NCBI RefSeq assembly: GCF_016428595.1
Contig: NZ_JAELVQ010000002.1
Span: 124,001 to 188,000 of the forward strand
Length of the DNA: 64,000 nt
From: Snuella sedimenti
GTDB lineage: Bacteria > Bacteroidota > Bacteroidia > Flavobacteriales > Flavobacteriaceae
Direction: 5' to 3'
Positions within the stretch are counted from its first letter, which is position 1; each line of letters opens with the position of its first letter. The translations under genes were made by a program, and so were the position numbers. The notes below the pieces were generated by a model. The model ran no database searches. It was not told where the DNA came from and saw nothing but the letters and a program-made list of their open reading frames with translations. Shown here in pieces: positions 45,408 through 53,761 of the stretch.

Positions 45408-46172
45408 TTAGGAGTTTTTATTGATAATTTCTTTCGCCAAACTTAGGTAGTTACTGGCTCCTTTACTGCTGGCATCATAATTTATAATGCTTTCGCCATA
45501 ACTAGGGGCTTCGCTTAAGCGTACGTTGCGTTGTATAATAGTTTGGAAAACCATGTTGTTAAAGTGCTTTTGAACTTCGTCTACAACTTGGTTTGATAAA
45601 CGCAATCGTGAATCGTACATGGTTAAAAGTAAGCCTTCAATATCCAGTGCTTCATTGTGAATTTTTTGAACACTTTTAATGGTGTTCAACAGTTTTCCTA
45701 AACCTTCCAGTGCAAAATACTCGCATTGAATAGGTATGATTACAGCATCGGCTGCTGTTAAGGCATTTAAAGTTAATAAACCTAGAGATGGCGCACAGTC
45801 TATTAAAATATAGTCATAGTCCTCTTTTATGTCGGCTAATGCTTTTTTTAACATATACTCGCGTTGATCTTTATCTACAAGTTCTATTTCAATAGCGACA
45901 AGGTCAATATGAGCCGGAATAATATCAAGATTTGGTGTTTCGGTTTTTATAATGGCTTCTCTTGCAGAATTAGAATGTTCTAAAAGCTGATAGGTGCCAA
46001 TTTCAACAGTCTCGACATCAATGCCTATACCAGATGTTGCATTTGCTTGAGGGTCTGCATCAATTAATAATACTTTTTTCTCTAAAACACCAAGTGAAGC
46101 GGCTAAGTTTACAGATGTAGTTGTTTTACCAACACCTCCTTTTTGGTTAGCAATTGCAATAATTTTACCCAT
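45408..46172 (-). CDS. parA: Chromosome-partitioning ATPase ParA
   Basis: A deviant-Walker ATPase (254 aa) working with ParB to separate chromosome origins. The P-loop is 'NQKGGVGKTTTSVNLAASLG' with the signature Lys, followed by 'LLIDADPQANAT' and 'YILIDCAPSLGLLTLNAL'. It is the first gene of the minus-strand row down to DUF6122 and divergent from nirK. Confidence 0.96.
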   Translation of the reverse strand: MGKIIAIANQKGGVGKTTTSVNLAASLGVLEKKVLLIDADPQANATSGIGIDVETVEIGTYQLLEHSNSAREAIIKTETPNLDIIPAHIDLVAIEIELVDKDQREYMLKKALADIKEDYDYILIDCAPSLGLLTLNALTAADAVIIPIQCEYFALEGLGKLLNTIKSVQKIHNEALDIEGLLLTMYDSRLRLSNQVVDEVQKHFNNMVFQTIIQRNVRLSEAPSYGESIINYDASSKGASNYLSLAKEIINKNS

Positions 46173-46392
46173 TAATGATTTGGTTTTTATGACTGTAAAA
46201 ATACAATTATTTACGAGTATAAAAAATGTTACTTGTTAACAAAGCGCATGCTTAATACTTAGTCCTAAATTTCTTATATTTATTAAGAATCTTTATTGAA
46301 GAATTATTTTGGTATTTTTCATTTTTAAGTGGGTAATATGATAAAAATCATATTTTTAAAAGCACTTTGAAGTTACTTTTGGTTCCTAAATT

Positions 46393-46409
46393 AGGATAAA
46401 ATTATCTTA
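46393..46409 (+). promoter_or_regulatory. Candidate NO-responsive operator before nirK
   Basis: AGGATAAAATTATCTTA, an imperfect dyad (14 of 18 with flanks). It is repeated with one base changed before ric (55897-55913) and in related form before the Rrf2 gene (56421-56440). It ends 33 bases before the chosen nirK ATG, within the likely promoter. Confidence 0.7.
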
Positions 46410-46442
46410 TTTGTAATGACCAACTTAATTAAACACATTATT

Positions 46443-47921
46443 ATGATACTAAAACAAGACAAGTTAAAAATTAAGCTATCAAGCTTTTTAGCCTATTTAG
46501 GATTAGTTACAGTACTACTTACTGTGTCGTGTGTAAACACAAAAAAGAAAACTTATGAAAATACGGCCGATATCCCCGTAAATAGAGAAATGGTGGCCGA
46601 GTTAACAGCACCCCCTCATGTACCTACACCTGTAGGAAAGCGTTTGGCTAAAAAATTAATAGTCAACATGGAAATCCTTGAAAAGGAAGGGGAAATGACC
46701 GATGGTGTAAAATACGTATACTGGACTTTTGGCGGTAGTGTACCTGGTAGTTTTATTAGAACCCGGGTGGGTGATGAGGTAGAGTTCACGTTATCCAATC
46801 ATCCAGACAATAAATTACCGCATAACATCGATCTACATGCTGTTACAGGACCAGGAGGAGGTGCAACATCGTCTTTTGTGGCACCTGGTCATGAAAAGAC
46901 GTTCAGTTTTAAAACATTAAACCCTGGTTTATATGTGTACCATTGTGCAACAGCTCCAGTTGGGATGCATATAGCGAATGGAATGTATGGTTTAATTTTA
47001 GTGGAGCCAGAAGGCGGCTTGCCTCCTGTAGATAAAGAGTATTACATCATGCAAGGTGATTTTTATACTAAGGGCGAAAACGGCGAGCCTGGTTTACAGG
47101 CGTTCGATATGAATAAGGCTGTTGATGAAGATGCCGATTATGTTGTATTCAATGGTAGTGTAAATGCACTAACAGGTGATAATGCGATTACGGCGAAAGT
47201 AGGAGAAACTGTGCGTTTATTTGTTGGTAATGGCGGCCCTAATTTAACATCGTCATTTCATGTAATTGGTGAGATATTTGACAATGTTTTCGTTGAAGGT
47301 GGTGACATGATAAATGAAAATGTGCAAACAACGTCTATTCCAGCTGGAGGAGCTGCTATTGTGGAGTTTAGAGTAGATGTGCCCGGTACTTTTATTTTAG
47401 TAGATCATGCTATTTTTAGGGCTTTTAATAAAGGTGCTTTAGGAATGTTAAAGGTAGAGGGTGAAGACAATAAAACTATTTACTCTGGAGTTGTTCAAGA
47501 AGGTATTTATAACCCAGAAGGAGGAGGCGTACAAACCATGCCAGATGATGGTAAAGCAAAACAAACTGTAGCAACTACAGAGAAGACCTTAGCAGAAAAG
47601 ATGGAATCTGGAAAACAAATTTATATGCAAACCTGTTTTGCCTGTCATCAGGCAGAAGGGCAAGGTATTCCTAATGCATTTCCTCCATTGGCTAAGTCAG
47701 ATTACTTAAATGCCAATGTAGATCGCGCTATAGAGATCGTACTCAAAGGAAAGACAGGAGAAATTACTGTTAACGGTGAAAAGTATAATAGTGTGATGAC
47801 AAGACAGTCGATAAGCAATGACGAAATTGCAGATGTATTGACCTATGTATATAACTCATGGGATAACAATAAAACCAATGTAACCAAAGCAATGGTTGAT
47901 CGTGTTAAAAGTGGGCACTAA
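46443..47921 (+). CDS. nirK: Copper nitrite reductase with C-terminal cytochrome c domain
   Basis: Reduces nitrite to nitric oxide in the periplasm (492 aa). The N-terminal signal ends near 'LLTVSC' and is perhaps lipid-anchored. Two cupredoxin domains follow. Type 1 copper ligands are seen in 'LPHNIDLHA' (first His), 'YHCATAPVGMHIANGMYG' (Cys, His, Met). Type 2 ligands are the His of 'DLHA', the His of 'YHC' and the His of 'LVDHAIFRAF'. Catalytic Asp (NID) and His (SFHVIG) are present. Residues about 390-485 are a cytochrome c domain (C-F-A-C-H, distal Met in 'YNSVMTRQ'), which would feed electrons directly. The ATG at 46443 is preferred over 46416 because it leaves the operator outside the gene. 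nirV follows after 20 bases. Confidence 0.95.
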   Translation: MILKQDKLKIKLSSFLAYLGLVTVLLTVSCVNTKKKTYENTADIPVNREMVAELTAPPHVPTPVGKRLAKKLIVNMEILEKEGEMTDGVKYVYWTFGGSVPGSFIRTRVGDEVEFTLSNHPDNKLPHNIDLHAVTGPGGGATSSFVAPGHEKTFSFKTLNPGLYVYHCATAPVGMHIANGMYGLILVEPEGGLPPVDKEYYIMQGDFYTKGENGEPGLQAFDMNKAVDEDADYVVFNGSVNALTGDNAITAKVGETVRLFVGNGGPNLTSSFHVIGEIFDNVFVEGGDMINENVQTTSIPAGGAAIVEFRVDVPGTFILVDHAIFRAFNKGALGMLKVEGEDNKTIYSGVVQEGIYNPEGGGVQTMPDDGKAKQTVATTEKTLAEKMESGKQIYMQTCFACHQAEGQGIPNAFPPLAKSDYLNANVDRAIEIVLKGKTGEITVNGEKYNSVMTRQSISNDEIADVLTYVYNSWDNNKTNVTKAMVDRVKSGH

Positions 47922-47941
47922 TCAGTTATTAAGATAAAAAA

Positions 47942-48712
47942 ATGAAAGCTGTTTTACGATTGACAATTTGCATATTGCTATTTTGGGTTCATCCGGCAGA
48001 TTGTCAATCTAAAATGGTAAAAATAAAAGGAGGAACCTATATTCCGCTTTACGGACGTGATTCATTAAAGGTTACTATTGTAGATTTCCAAATGGATGTG
48101 TACCCCGTAACTAATAAAGAATTTCTTGAATTTGTTAAGGCAAATCCAAAATGGCAACGCTCTAAAGTAAAAAAACTATTTGCAGACAAAAATTATTTAA
48201 AAGATTGGAAATCGGATACCGAACTAGGAGACCAACAATCATTAAAAGCTCCTATTACAAATATCTCATGGTTTGCTGCAAAGGATTATTGTGAGTGTCA
48301 AGGAAAACGTTTGGCAACAATAGATGAATGGGAATACGTTGCTATGTCGAATGAAACGATTCCTGATGCGAGAACATTGAAAAGTTATAATGAATTTATC
48401 TTGGGGTGGTACGAAAAGCCAAAAACCTTTAATAATGAAATTGGTTCCACATTTAAAAATTATTGGAATGTCTATGACCTACATGGTTTGGTTTGGGAGT
48501 GGACTTTAGATTTTAATTCGGTTTTAGTATCTGGAGAGTCGAGGAAAGATGTGGATAATGATACCAATTTGTTTTGTGGAAGTGCAGCAGTAGGAGCGAC
48601 CGATTTAATGAATTATGCAGCTTTTATGCGCTATGCTATTCGAGGTAGTTTAAAGGCTAAGTATGCCATGAAAAATTTGGGGTTTAGATGTGTAAGAGAT
48701 ATAAATGAATAA
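47942..48712 (+). CDS. nirV: NirV-like SUMF1/formylglycine-generating-enzyme family protein
   Basis: A protein of 256 aa with a signal peptide ending near PADCQ. The SUMF1 fold shows as 'MVKIKGGTYIPLYG', 'VDFQMDVYPVTNKEFLEFV', 'PITNISWFAAKDYCECQGKRLATIDEWEYVA', 'GLVWEWTLDF' and the terminal 'NLGFRCVRD'. Such genes directly after nirK are called nirV. The exact role in nitrite reductase maturation is unknown. The active-site cysteine pair of true formylglycine-generating enzymes is not evident. Confidence 0.85.
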   Translation: MKAVLRLTICILLFWVHPADCQSKMVKIKGGTYIPLYGRDSLKVTIVDFQMDVYPVTNKEFLEFVKANPKWQRSKVKKLFADKNYLKDWKSDTELGDQQSLKAPITNISWFAAKDYCECQGKRLATIDEWEYVAMSNETIPDARTLKSYNEFILGWYEKPKTFNNEIGSTFKNYWNVYDLHGLVWEWTLDFNSVLVSGESRKDVDNDTNLFCGSAAVGATDLMNYAAFMRYAIRGSLKAKYAMKNLGFRCVRDINE

Positions 48713-48714
48713 TA

Positions 48715-49431
48715 ATGAAGTACCTAAAATTTATTGTAGTACTGTTAGTTTTAACGGTTATTACTGCTTGTAAAGATAATGCTTCGCATAAAGTAAGTGA
48801 AGAGGAATCGGTTTATAAATGTCCTATGCAATGTGAAGGAAATAAAACCTATGCCAAATTAGAAGCCTGTCCGGTTTGTAAAATGGATTTGGTAATGGTT
48901 GAAAACCAAAGAACAAAATCAGTTGCAGACGATGTTATTTCAGATGAGTCTATTTTCAACCTTACAACTACCTGGCATACCGAAGAAGGGAGCACCGTTC
49001 AGCTTAAAGATTTAAAGGGGAAAACGTTGGTGATGGTTATGATTTATACAACATGTAAGGCGGCCTGTCCGCGTTTGGTAGCCGATATGCGAAATATTGA
49101 AGCCAAAATACCCAAGGATAAATTAAACGACCTTCAGTTTGTGTTGGTTAGTATCGATCCTAAAAATGATACACCTGCTCGTTTGAAAGCTTTTGCTAAG
49201 GAGAATTTTATGGATGGCGAACAATGGACATTTTTACAAGGCACAGAAAGTGGTGTAAGGGAATTTGCTAATGTACTTGCTGTAAAATATAAACAGATTT
49301 CACCTCTAGATTTTTCGCATTCCAATATTATTAGTGTTTTTAATTCAGGAGGCGAATTGGTTCACCAGCAGGAAGGTTTGGGAGTAGATAACAAAGAAAC
49401 CGTGGATAGTATTTTAAAACTGGTACAATAG
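48715..49431 (+). CDS. SCO1/SenC copper chaperone with N-terminal heavy-metal domain
   Basis: A lipoprotein (238 aa, lipobox 'VITAC', Cys19). Residues about 33-60 form a heavy-metal-binding-type module 'YKCPMQCEGNKTYAKLEACPVCKMDL' in character. The thioredoxin-like SCO domain (about 80-235) has the copper site 'TTCKAACPRL' (CxxxC) and the distant His in 'DFSHSNII'. SCO proteins deliver copper to cytochrome oxidases and other copper enzymes; here nirK is the obvious client. It is 2 bases after nirV, in one transcript. Confidence 0.92.
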   Translation: MKYLKFIVVLLVLTVITACKDNASHKVSEEESVYKCPMQCEGNKTYAKLEACPVCKMDLVMVENQRTKSVADDVISDESIFNLTTTWHTEEGSTVQLKDLKGKTLVMVMIYTTCKAACPRLVADMRNIEAKIPKDKLNDLQFVLVSIDPKNDTPARLKAFAKENFMDGEQWTFLQGTESGVREFANVLAVKYKQISPLDFSHSNIISVFNSGGELVHQQEGLGVDNKETVDSILKLVQ

Positions 49432-49471
49432 AATACCTGTAAATTAACTAGGAGTTAAATTCACAAAATAC

Positions 49472-49479
49472 TACTTTTG
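49472..49479 (+). promoter_or_regulatory. Promoter -7 box before the 49559 gene
   Basis: TACTTTTG fits TAnnTTTG, 80 bases before the ATG. Confidence 0.55.
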
Positions 49480-49558
49480 CGGCTTTGTAAAAAATAAAGT
49501 TTTAGCTATAGTGACTTCCGTCATGTTTTGGAAGACCTGTTAGTTTTAAATTCGCAAC

Positions 49559-49957
49559 ATGATAAAACGTGTTTTACATAAAACAACCGTTGTTGTATTG
49601 ATTATTGCATTGTTGTTCAATAACATCAATACCTTGGTTATTATGGGACACTTTTTATGGAATCAAGATTTTATTGCCGCGACACTTTGTGTTCAAAAAG
49701 ATGACCAACAAGGGTGTAATGGTAAGTGTCATTTACAAGAGCAGTTGGCCCAAAACGATTCACGCTCTAATAATCAAGAAGCCCCTTTGCCAGAAAATAA
49801 ACCGCAATCATTAGATGTGTTTTACATAGCTAAGTCGAGCACTATCGAAATACAGTTTATACAAACGCTATTGCCTAAAATTGTACTGTCAAGAAACGTC
49901 TTCAAAATAACAAAAACAGCTTTGGCAGTAGAAACGCCACCACCAATTTTAAGCTAA
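49559..49957 (+). CDS. Small exported or membrane protein with CNGKCHL motif
   Basis: A protein of 132 aa. The N-terminal hydrophobic segment (about 11-33) acts as a signal or anchor. Then 'TLCVQKDDQQGCNGKCHLQEQL' gives three cysteines and a His in a compact motif (C, then CxxxCH), followed by a polar, Pro-containing region and a hydrophobic stretch. I recognise no named family. The Cys/His motif and location between SCO and the OprC-like receptor suggest metal (copper) binding, by inference only. Confidence 0.65.
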   Translation: MIKRVLHKTTVVVLIIALLFNNINTLVIMGHFLWNQDFIAATLCVQKDDQQGCNGKCHLQEQLAQNDSRSNNQEAPLPENKPQSLDVFYIAKSSTIEIQFIQTLLPKIVLSRNVFKITKTALAVETPPPILS

Positions 49958-50282
49958 TATTTATTTTTTAGAGACTGTTTAAATTTCAAAAATGGAATTT
50001 AAACAGTCTCTAAATCAGAAATGGTTTAAATCCAAATAGATTAACCTTTTCCGGCTTGCAAAAATAAGTTGGCTGGGAGGTAAATGGTATTCCTTAAAAT
50101 TAATTATAAACAAGTATTCATTACTATGGGCAGTTTGTGTAACGCCTGTAAATGGATTGCTTATACCTAACTTTTTAAATTTAAATTATCGTAAAATAAA
50201 GTATATGCTTTATTCGGTGATCTCAAAAAGTTACTGGGTATATACCCATGGTATAATACAATCATACCTAAAATTTAAGCAA
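49958..50282. other. Intergenic region with long perfect hairpin
   Basis: About 325 bases without a credible gene; an in-frame upstream extension of the next gene from 50157 lacks signal logic. It holds a 19-bp perfect inverted repeat (49967-49985 with 49996-50014, loop of 10) that is not followed by a T-run on either strand, so it is only partly terminator-like. The rest is featureless to me. Confidence 0.55.
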
Positions 50283-51128
50283 ATGAAATTAAAATATATA
50301 TTCCCAATCTTATTAGTTATTCTATTAATAACAGCATGTTCTACCGATAACGATGATACACCTGAACTAAATGAAGTTGAAGGTCTTTTAAAAATTCAAG
50401 AACTAACAAACGATAGCCATACCATAGAATTGTATACGGCATCGGGTAAATTTTATACTGGTTATAATGCGGTGAGTATCCGTATAAAAGAGCATAGTTC
50501 TGATACTTACGTATCTAATGCATCGTTAGTATGGAAGCCTATGATGCAGATGCCAAGTATGCAGCATTCATGCCCTAAATCGGTGATTGAAAAAGCGTCT
50601 GGAAAAAAGACAGTTTTCACAGGTTTTGTAATCTATCAAATGACCAATTTAGATGGTTCTGGTTGGACATTAACGATAGATTATTCTATTAACGGAGAAG
50701 ATTATTCGATTAGTGAAGCCATAACAGTTGAGCAAAGTGAAAAGAAAAATGTAACTAGTTTTATGGGAACCGATGACAAACGTTATGTTGTAGCCCTAAT
50801 TGAGCCTACTCAGCCTATTATTGGTGTAAATGATATTATAGTTGGAGTTTACAAAATGGAAAACATGATGTCTTTCCCTGTTGTAGAAGGCTATACATTG
50901 CATTCGGATCCTAGAATGCCAGGAATGGGTAACCATAGCTCACCCAATAATACCAATTTAACGTACAATCATGAAGAAGCCACATATCATGGAGAATTGT
51001 CATTAACAATGACAGGGTATTGGGTGTTAAACTTAAAACTTGCAAATGCAAAGGAAGAGGTACTTAAAGGCGAAGATGTAACAGAAGAGCATACGCAAAG
51101 TAGTTTGTACTTAGAACTCCAATTTTAA
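50283..51128 (+). CDS. Met/His-containing lipoprotein beside copper receptor
   Basis: A protein of 281 aa with lipobox 'LLVILLITAC' followed by STDNDD. The body has two beta-rich repeats (about 40-160 and 165-280), each with a Met/His-rich loop: 'WKPMMQMPSMQHSCPKS' and 'SDPRMPGMGNHSSP'. Such loops bind Cu(I) in other copper proteins. It is followed by the OprC-like receptor. A role as surface or periplasmic copper binder is inferred. The ATG at 50283 is chosen over 50157 because it creates a proper lipoprotein signal. Confidence 0.7.
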   Translation: MKLKYIFPILLVILLITACSTDNDDTPELNEVEGLLKIQELTNDSHTIELYTASGKFYTGYNAVSIRIKEHSSDTYVSNASLVWKPMMQMPSMQHSCPKSVIEKASGKKTVFTGFVIYQMTNLDGSGWTLTIDYSINGEDYSISEAITVEQSEKKNVTSFMGTDDKRYVVALIEPTQPIIGVNDIIVGVYKMENMMSFPVVEGYTLHSDPRMPGMGNHSSPNNTNLTYNHEEATYHGELSLTMTGYWVLNLKLANAKEEVLKGEDVTEEHTQSSLYLELQF

Positions 51129-51192
51129 TCGAAAAGAATTCCTTGAGGCTCTGACTCTGGGATAATTCGTTTCAAGAAATTCTTTATTAAAG
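51126..51192 (+). repeat. Dispersed hairpin repeat, copy A
   Basis: It begins at the TAA stop of the lipoprotein gene and is about 88 percent identical to 59388-59455. The central hairpin (TCCTTGAGGC...) is degraded in this copy. Shared blocks include TAATCGAAAAGAA, GAGGCTCTG and TTCGTTTCAAGAAA. Confidence 0.75.
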
Positions 51193-51214
51193 GAATATTT
51201 TGTTTTATAGATTA

Positions 51215-51268
51215 AGGTTGTCTAAAGTATGAAGAACAGAATTTAGCTTTTTAGGCTTTAGGCAACCT
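51215..51268. repeat. Inverted repeat before the copper TonB receptor
   Basis: AGGTTGTCTAAAG (51215-51227) pairs with CTTTAGGCAACCT (51256-51268), 13 positions with one G-U, loop of 28. It ends 30 bases before the receptor ATG, so it lies in its leader. No T-run follows directly. Regulatory or terminator-like; role unknown. Confidence 0.5.
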
Positions 51269-51298
51269 CACTTCCCGTCTTATTTTAATTTTTTTATT

Positions 51299-53299
51299 AT
51301 GCAAAAGATTGTATTAGTATACATTGGCGTTTTATTAAGTATGTCTGGTTATACCCAGCAAGGAGAGCAATTTATTAGAAAAGATACAACACAGTTAGAT
51401 GAAGTCATTTTAATTGGACAGCGTAAATTAAGCAATCATCGGCAAGAAAAAACACTCTCAAGTATTGATGATTATTTAGAGAAGTCGAACAAAATTACAA
51501 TGCTAAAGCGTGGTAATTATGCATGGGAAGCGACTTTAAATAATATGACGAGTGAACGTTTAAACGTGACCATTGATGGCATGCAGATTTTTGGAGCCTG
51601 TACCGATAAAATGGATCCCGTAACTTCTTATGTCGACGTTTCTAATTTAGAGAAGGTAACCGTCAATTCCGGTCAGCAGGGAGCTGAAAATGGACATAGT
51701 ATCGGAGGTGCTATCGATATGAAGCGACCATCATCAAAGTTTTATGATAAAGGTTTAACGACACATATCGATATGGGGTATGAGACCAATGGAAATTATG
51801 GAACCACTGGATTGGATCTGGAATATTCAGGTGATAAGTTTTATTTGAATACTGATGGTATATTTCGAAGATCAGATAATTATAAGGCAGGAAATCAAAC
51901 AGAGGTCTTCCATTCCCAATTTCAAAAGTATAACCTATCGTTACAAGGAGGCTATAAACTTTCCGATAGGCATATTCTGGAAACTAATATAATTTACGAT
52001 AAGGCTACGGATATTGGATATCCAGCTTTGCCAATGGATGTGTCTTTAGCAGAGGCATTAATAAGCTCTATAACGTATCGTTATAAAGGCCATCATTCAT
52101 TATTGCAATCATGGGAATCAAAGATATATTTTAATACCATAACCCATATTATGGACGATTCGCAACGTGACGATGTTGCCATTCGTATGGATATGCCTGG
52201 TTGGAGTGATACCTATGGGATTTATAGTAAAGCTGCTTTACATAAAGGGAAACATAAATTATTGATTAACCTCAGTAGTTTTTATAACAGGTCGATAGCA
52301 GAAATGACGATGTATCCCAATGACCCAAATCAACCGGATATGTTTATGTATACTTGGCCAGATATTAGAACATTTTATTCGGGAGTTTATGTTAAAGAAG
52401 CGTATGCTATTAATGCATTTGAAACGGTATCTGGGGCATTGCGTTTTGGTTATCATAACAATACCATTGCTAAGCAAACAGGTTTAGAGAGTCTTCAAAT
52501 CTTTTATCCAAATATAACAGATTCTAAAAATAGAATGCTGATGAGCCTTTCTGCAGATTATAAGTTAAGTGAGGATAGTTATGATGCTTCATTTGCACTT
52601 GGTTATGGAGAACGGGCACCTTCGGTAAGTGAAGGGTATGGTTTTTTCCTGTTTAACAGCTTCGATAATTATGATTACATAGGAAACCCAAACTTGAAAA
52701 AGGAAAAAAGCTTGGAGTTCCATGTCAATTCTAATTTTCATTTCGATAAACTAAAAATAGGATTAGAGTCGTCGTGCTTTTATATTTCGGATTATATAAT
52801 TGGAGATATAGATACCACTATAAATTCGATGACTATTGGTGCTGATGGCGTAAGGGTGTATAAGGCCATTGATTATGCTACAATTCTAGATGTTTATCTT
52901 GATGCCGATTATACGTTTAATAAAAGGTTTTCCATTAACAGTTCGGTTGGGTATAATTACGGAACTGGTAACGATAATATAAAGTTACCTTTAATTAGGC
53001 CCTTTTCATATTTGGCAGAGTTTAATTATAATAGCCTTGGGTTTAATGCTGCTTTGCAATTAGAAGGGAATGCTAACCAAAGTCAGTATAGTAGTTTTTA
53101 TGGTGAAGATAAAACACCTGCTTATGGTATATTAAACTTGAATTTAGGAAATATGTTTTATGTTAAAACTAATAAAGTGGTTTTAAAGTATGGTGTTGAG
53201 AATATATTAGATGCCAACTATTCAACATATGCCGATTGGAATAATATAGCAAGACAAGGACGGAATTTTTATATGAACGTGTCTTTTGTAATACGTTAA
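51299..53299 (+). CDS. OprC/NosA-like TonB-dependent copper receptor
   Basis: An outer-membrane receptor of 666 aa with a short signal peptide ending near GYTQ. The plug (about 45-150) contains 'FGAC101TDKM105DPVTSYVDVSNLEKVTVNSG', and the barrel contains 'THIMDD' (H283-x-M285). The CxxxM plus HxM residues are those described for the copper site of the OprC family. The barrel continues to a terminal 'NFYMNVSFVIR'. It would import copper for NirK and oxidases. It follows the Met/His-rich lipoprotein. No FecR/sigma pair is adjacent. The assignment to copper rests on these motifs and the neighbours. Confidence 0.85.
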   Translation: MQKIVLVYIGVLLSMSGYTQQGEQFIRKDTTQLDEVILIGQRKLSNHRQEKTLSSIDDYLEKSNKITMLKRGNYAWEATLNNMTSERLNVTIDGMQIFGACTDKMDPVTSYVDVSNLEKVTVNSGQQGAENGHSIGGAIDMKRPSSKFYDKGLTTHIDMGYETNGNYGTTGLDLEYSGDKFYLNTDGIFRRSDNYKAGNQTEVFHSQFQKYNLSLQGGYKLSDRHILETNIIYDKATDIGYPALPMDVSLAEALISSITYRYKGHHSLLQSWESKIYFNTITHIMDDSQRDDVAIRMDMPGWSDTYGIYSKAALHKGKHKLLINLSSFYNRSIAEMTMYPNDPNQPDMFMYTWPDIRTFYSGVYVKEAYAINAFETVSGALRFGYHNNTIAKQTGLESLQIFYPNITDSKNRMLMSLSADYKLSEDSYDASFALGYGERAPSVSEGYGFFLFNSFDNYDYIGNPNLKKEKSLEFHVNSNFHFDKLKIGLESSCFYISDYIIGDIDTTINSMTIGADGVRVYKAIDYATILDVYLDADYTFNKRFSINSSVGYNYGTGNDNIKLPLIRPFSYLAEFNYNSLGFNAALQLEGNANQSQYSSFYGEDKTPAYGILNLNLGNMFYVKTNKVVLKYGVENILDANYSTYADWNNIARQGRNFYMNVSFVIR

Positions 53300-53761
53300 T
53301 TATTTCCAGAATTCATCATCAAGTTTGTCTTCAAATGTAGACGGGCTATGGATGCTTTCAATGAGTAATAGTTGAGCATCGGTTGCTTTGTTTTGTATTT
53401 CAGGAAATAGAATACGTTCTTCAAATCTTATGTGTGCCTCAAGTGTTCCCTCAATATCGTTAAGCGTTTTTTCATCATATCTAGATGTGTTAAATAAATG
53501 CTCTAAATTCCTGTGTTCGGACAAAGCACGTTTTATAAGTTGGTTTTCCTCATTTAAAATAGGAAATATGTGTTTTTCCTCCATTTCAAAGTGTGGTACT
53601 AAATGTGTTTTAAAAAACCAATTGGTGTATGCTTTAATACGTTCAACGGGAATATTTTTACTTAGCCCACTGCGTATTTTCCACGATAATAATAAACCGT
53701 GATGGTGTTCTCTACTAAGAGGTTGTAGCGCTTTATGGCGTTTTAAGGGTTTTTTGTCCAT
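53300..53761 (-). CDS. Hemerythrin-like domain protein
   Basis: A four-helix protein of 153 aa. Di-iron ligands: His of 'REHHHGLLL', His and Glu of 'HLVPHFEMEEKHIFP', His of 'LSEHRNLEHLF', His and Glu of 'LEAHIRFEERILFPEI'. Such proteins bind O2 or NO or act in iron storage. The gene overlaps the end of the upstream membrane-protein gene by 29 bases and lies in a cluster for nitrite/NO metabolism, so NO handling is likely. Confidence 0.88.
   Translation of the reverse strand: MDKKPLKRHKALQPLSREHHHGLLLSWKIRSGLSKNIPVERIKAYTNWFFKTHLVPHFEMEEKHIFPILNEENQLIKRALSEHRNLEHLFNTSRYDEKTLNDIEGTLEAHIRFEERILFPEIQNKATDAQLLLIESIHSPSTFEDKLDDEFWK

Noticed and set aside
45408-46172. Plasmid partition system
   Set aside because: parA-parB is flanked by dapB, lepB and other housekeeping genes, as in flavobacterial chromosomes. 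It is chromosomal.
47942-48712. Formylglycine-generating enzyme for the sulfatase
   Set aside because: The fold matches, but the active-site Cys pair is not evident and the gene is locked to nirK, so NirV is the better name.
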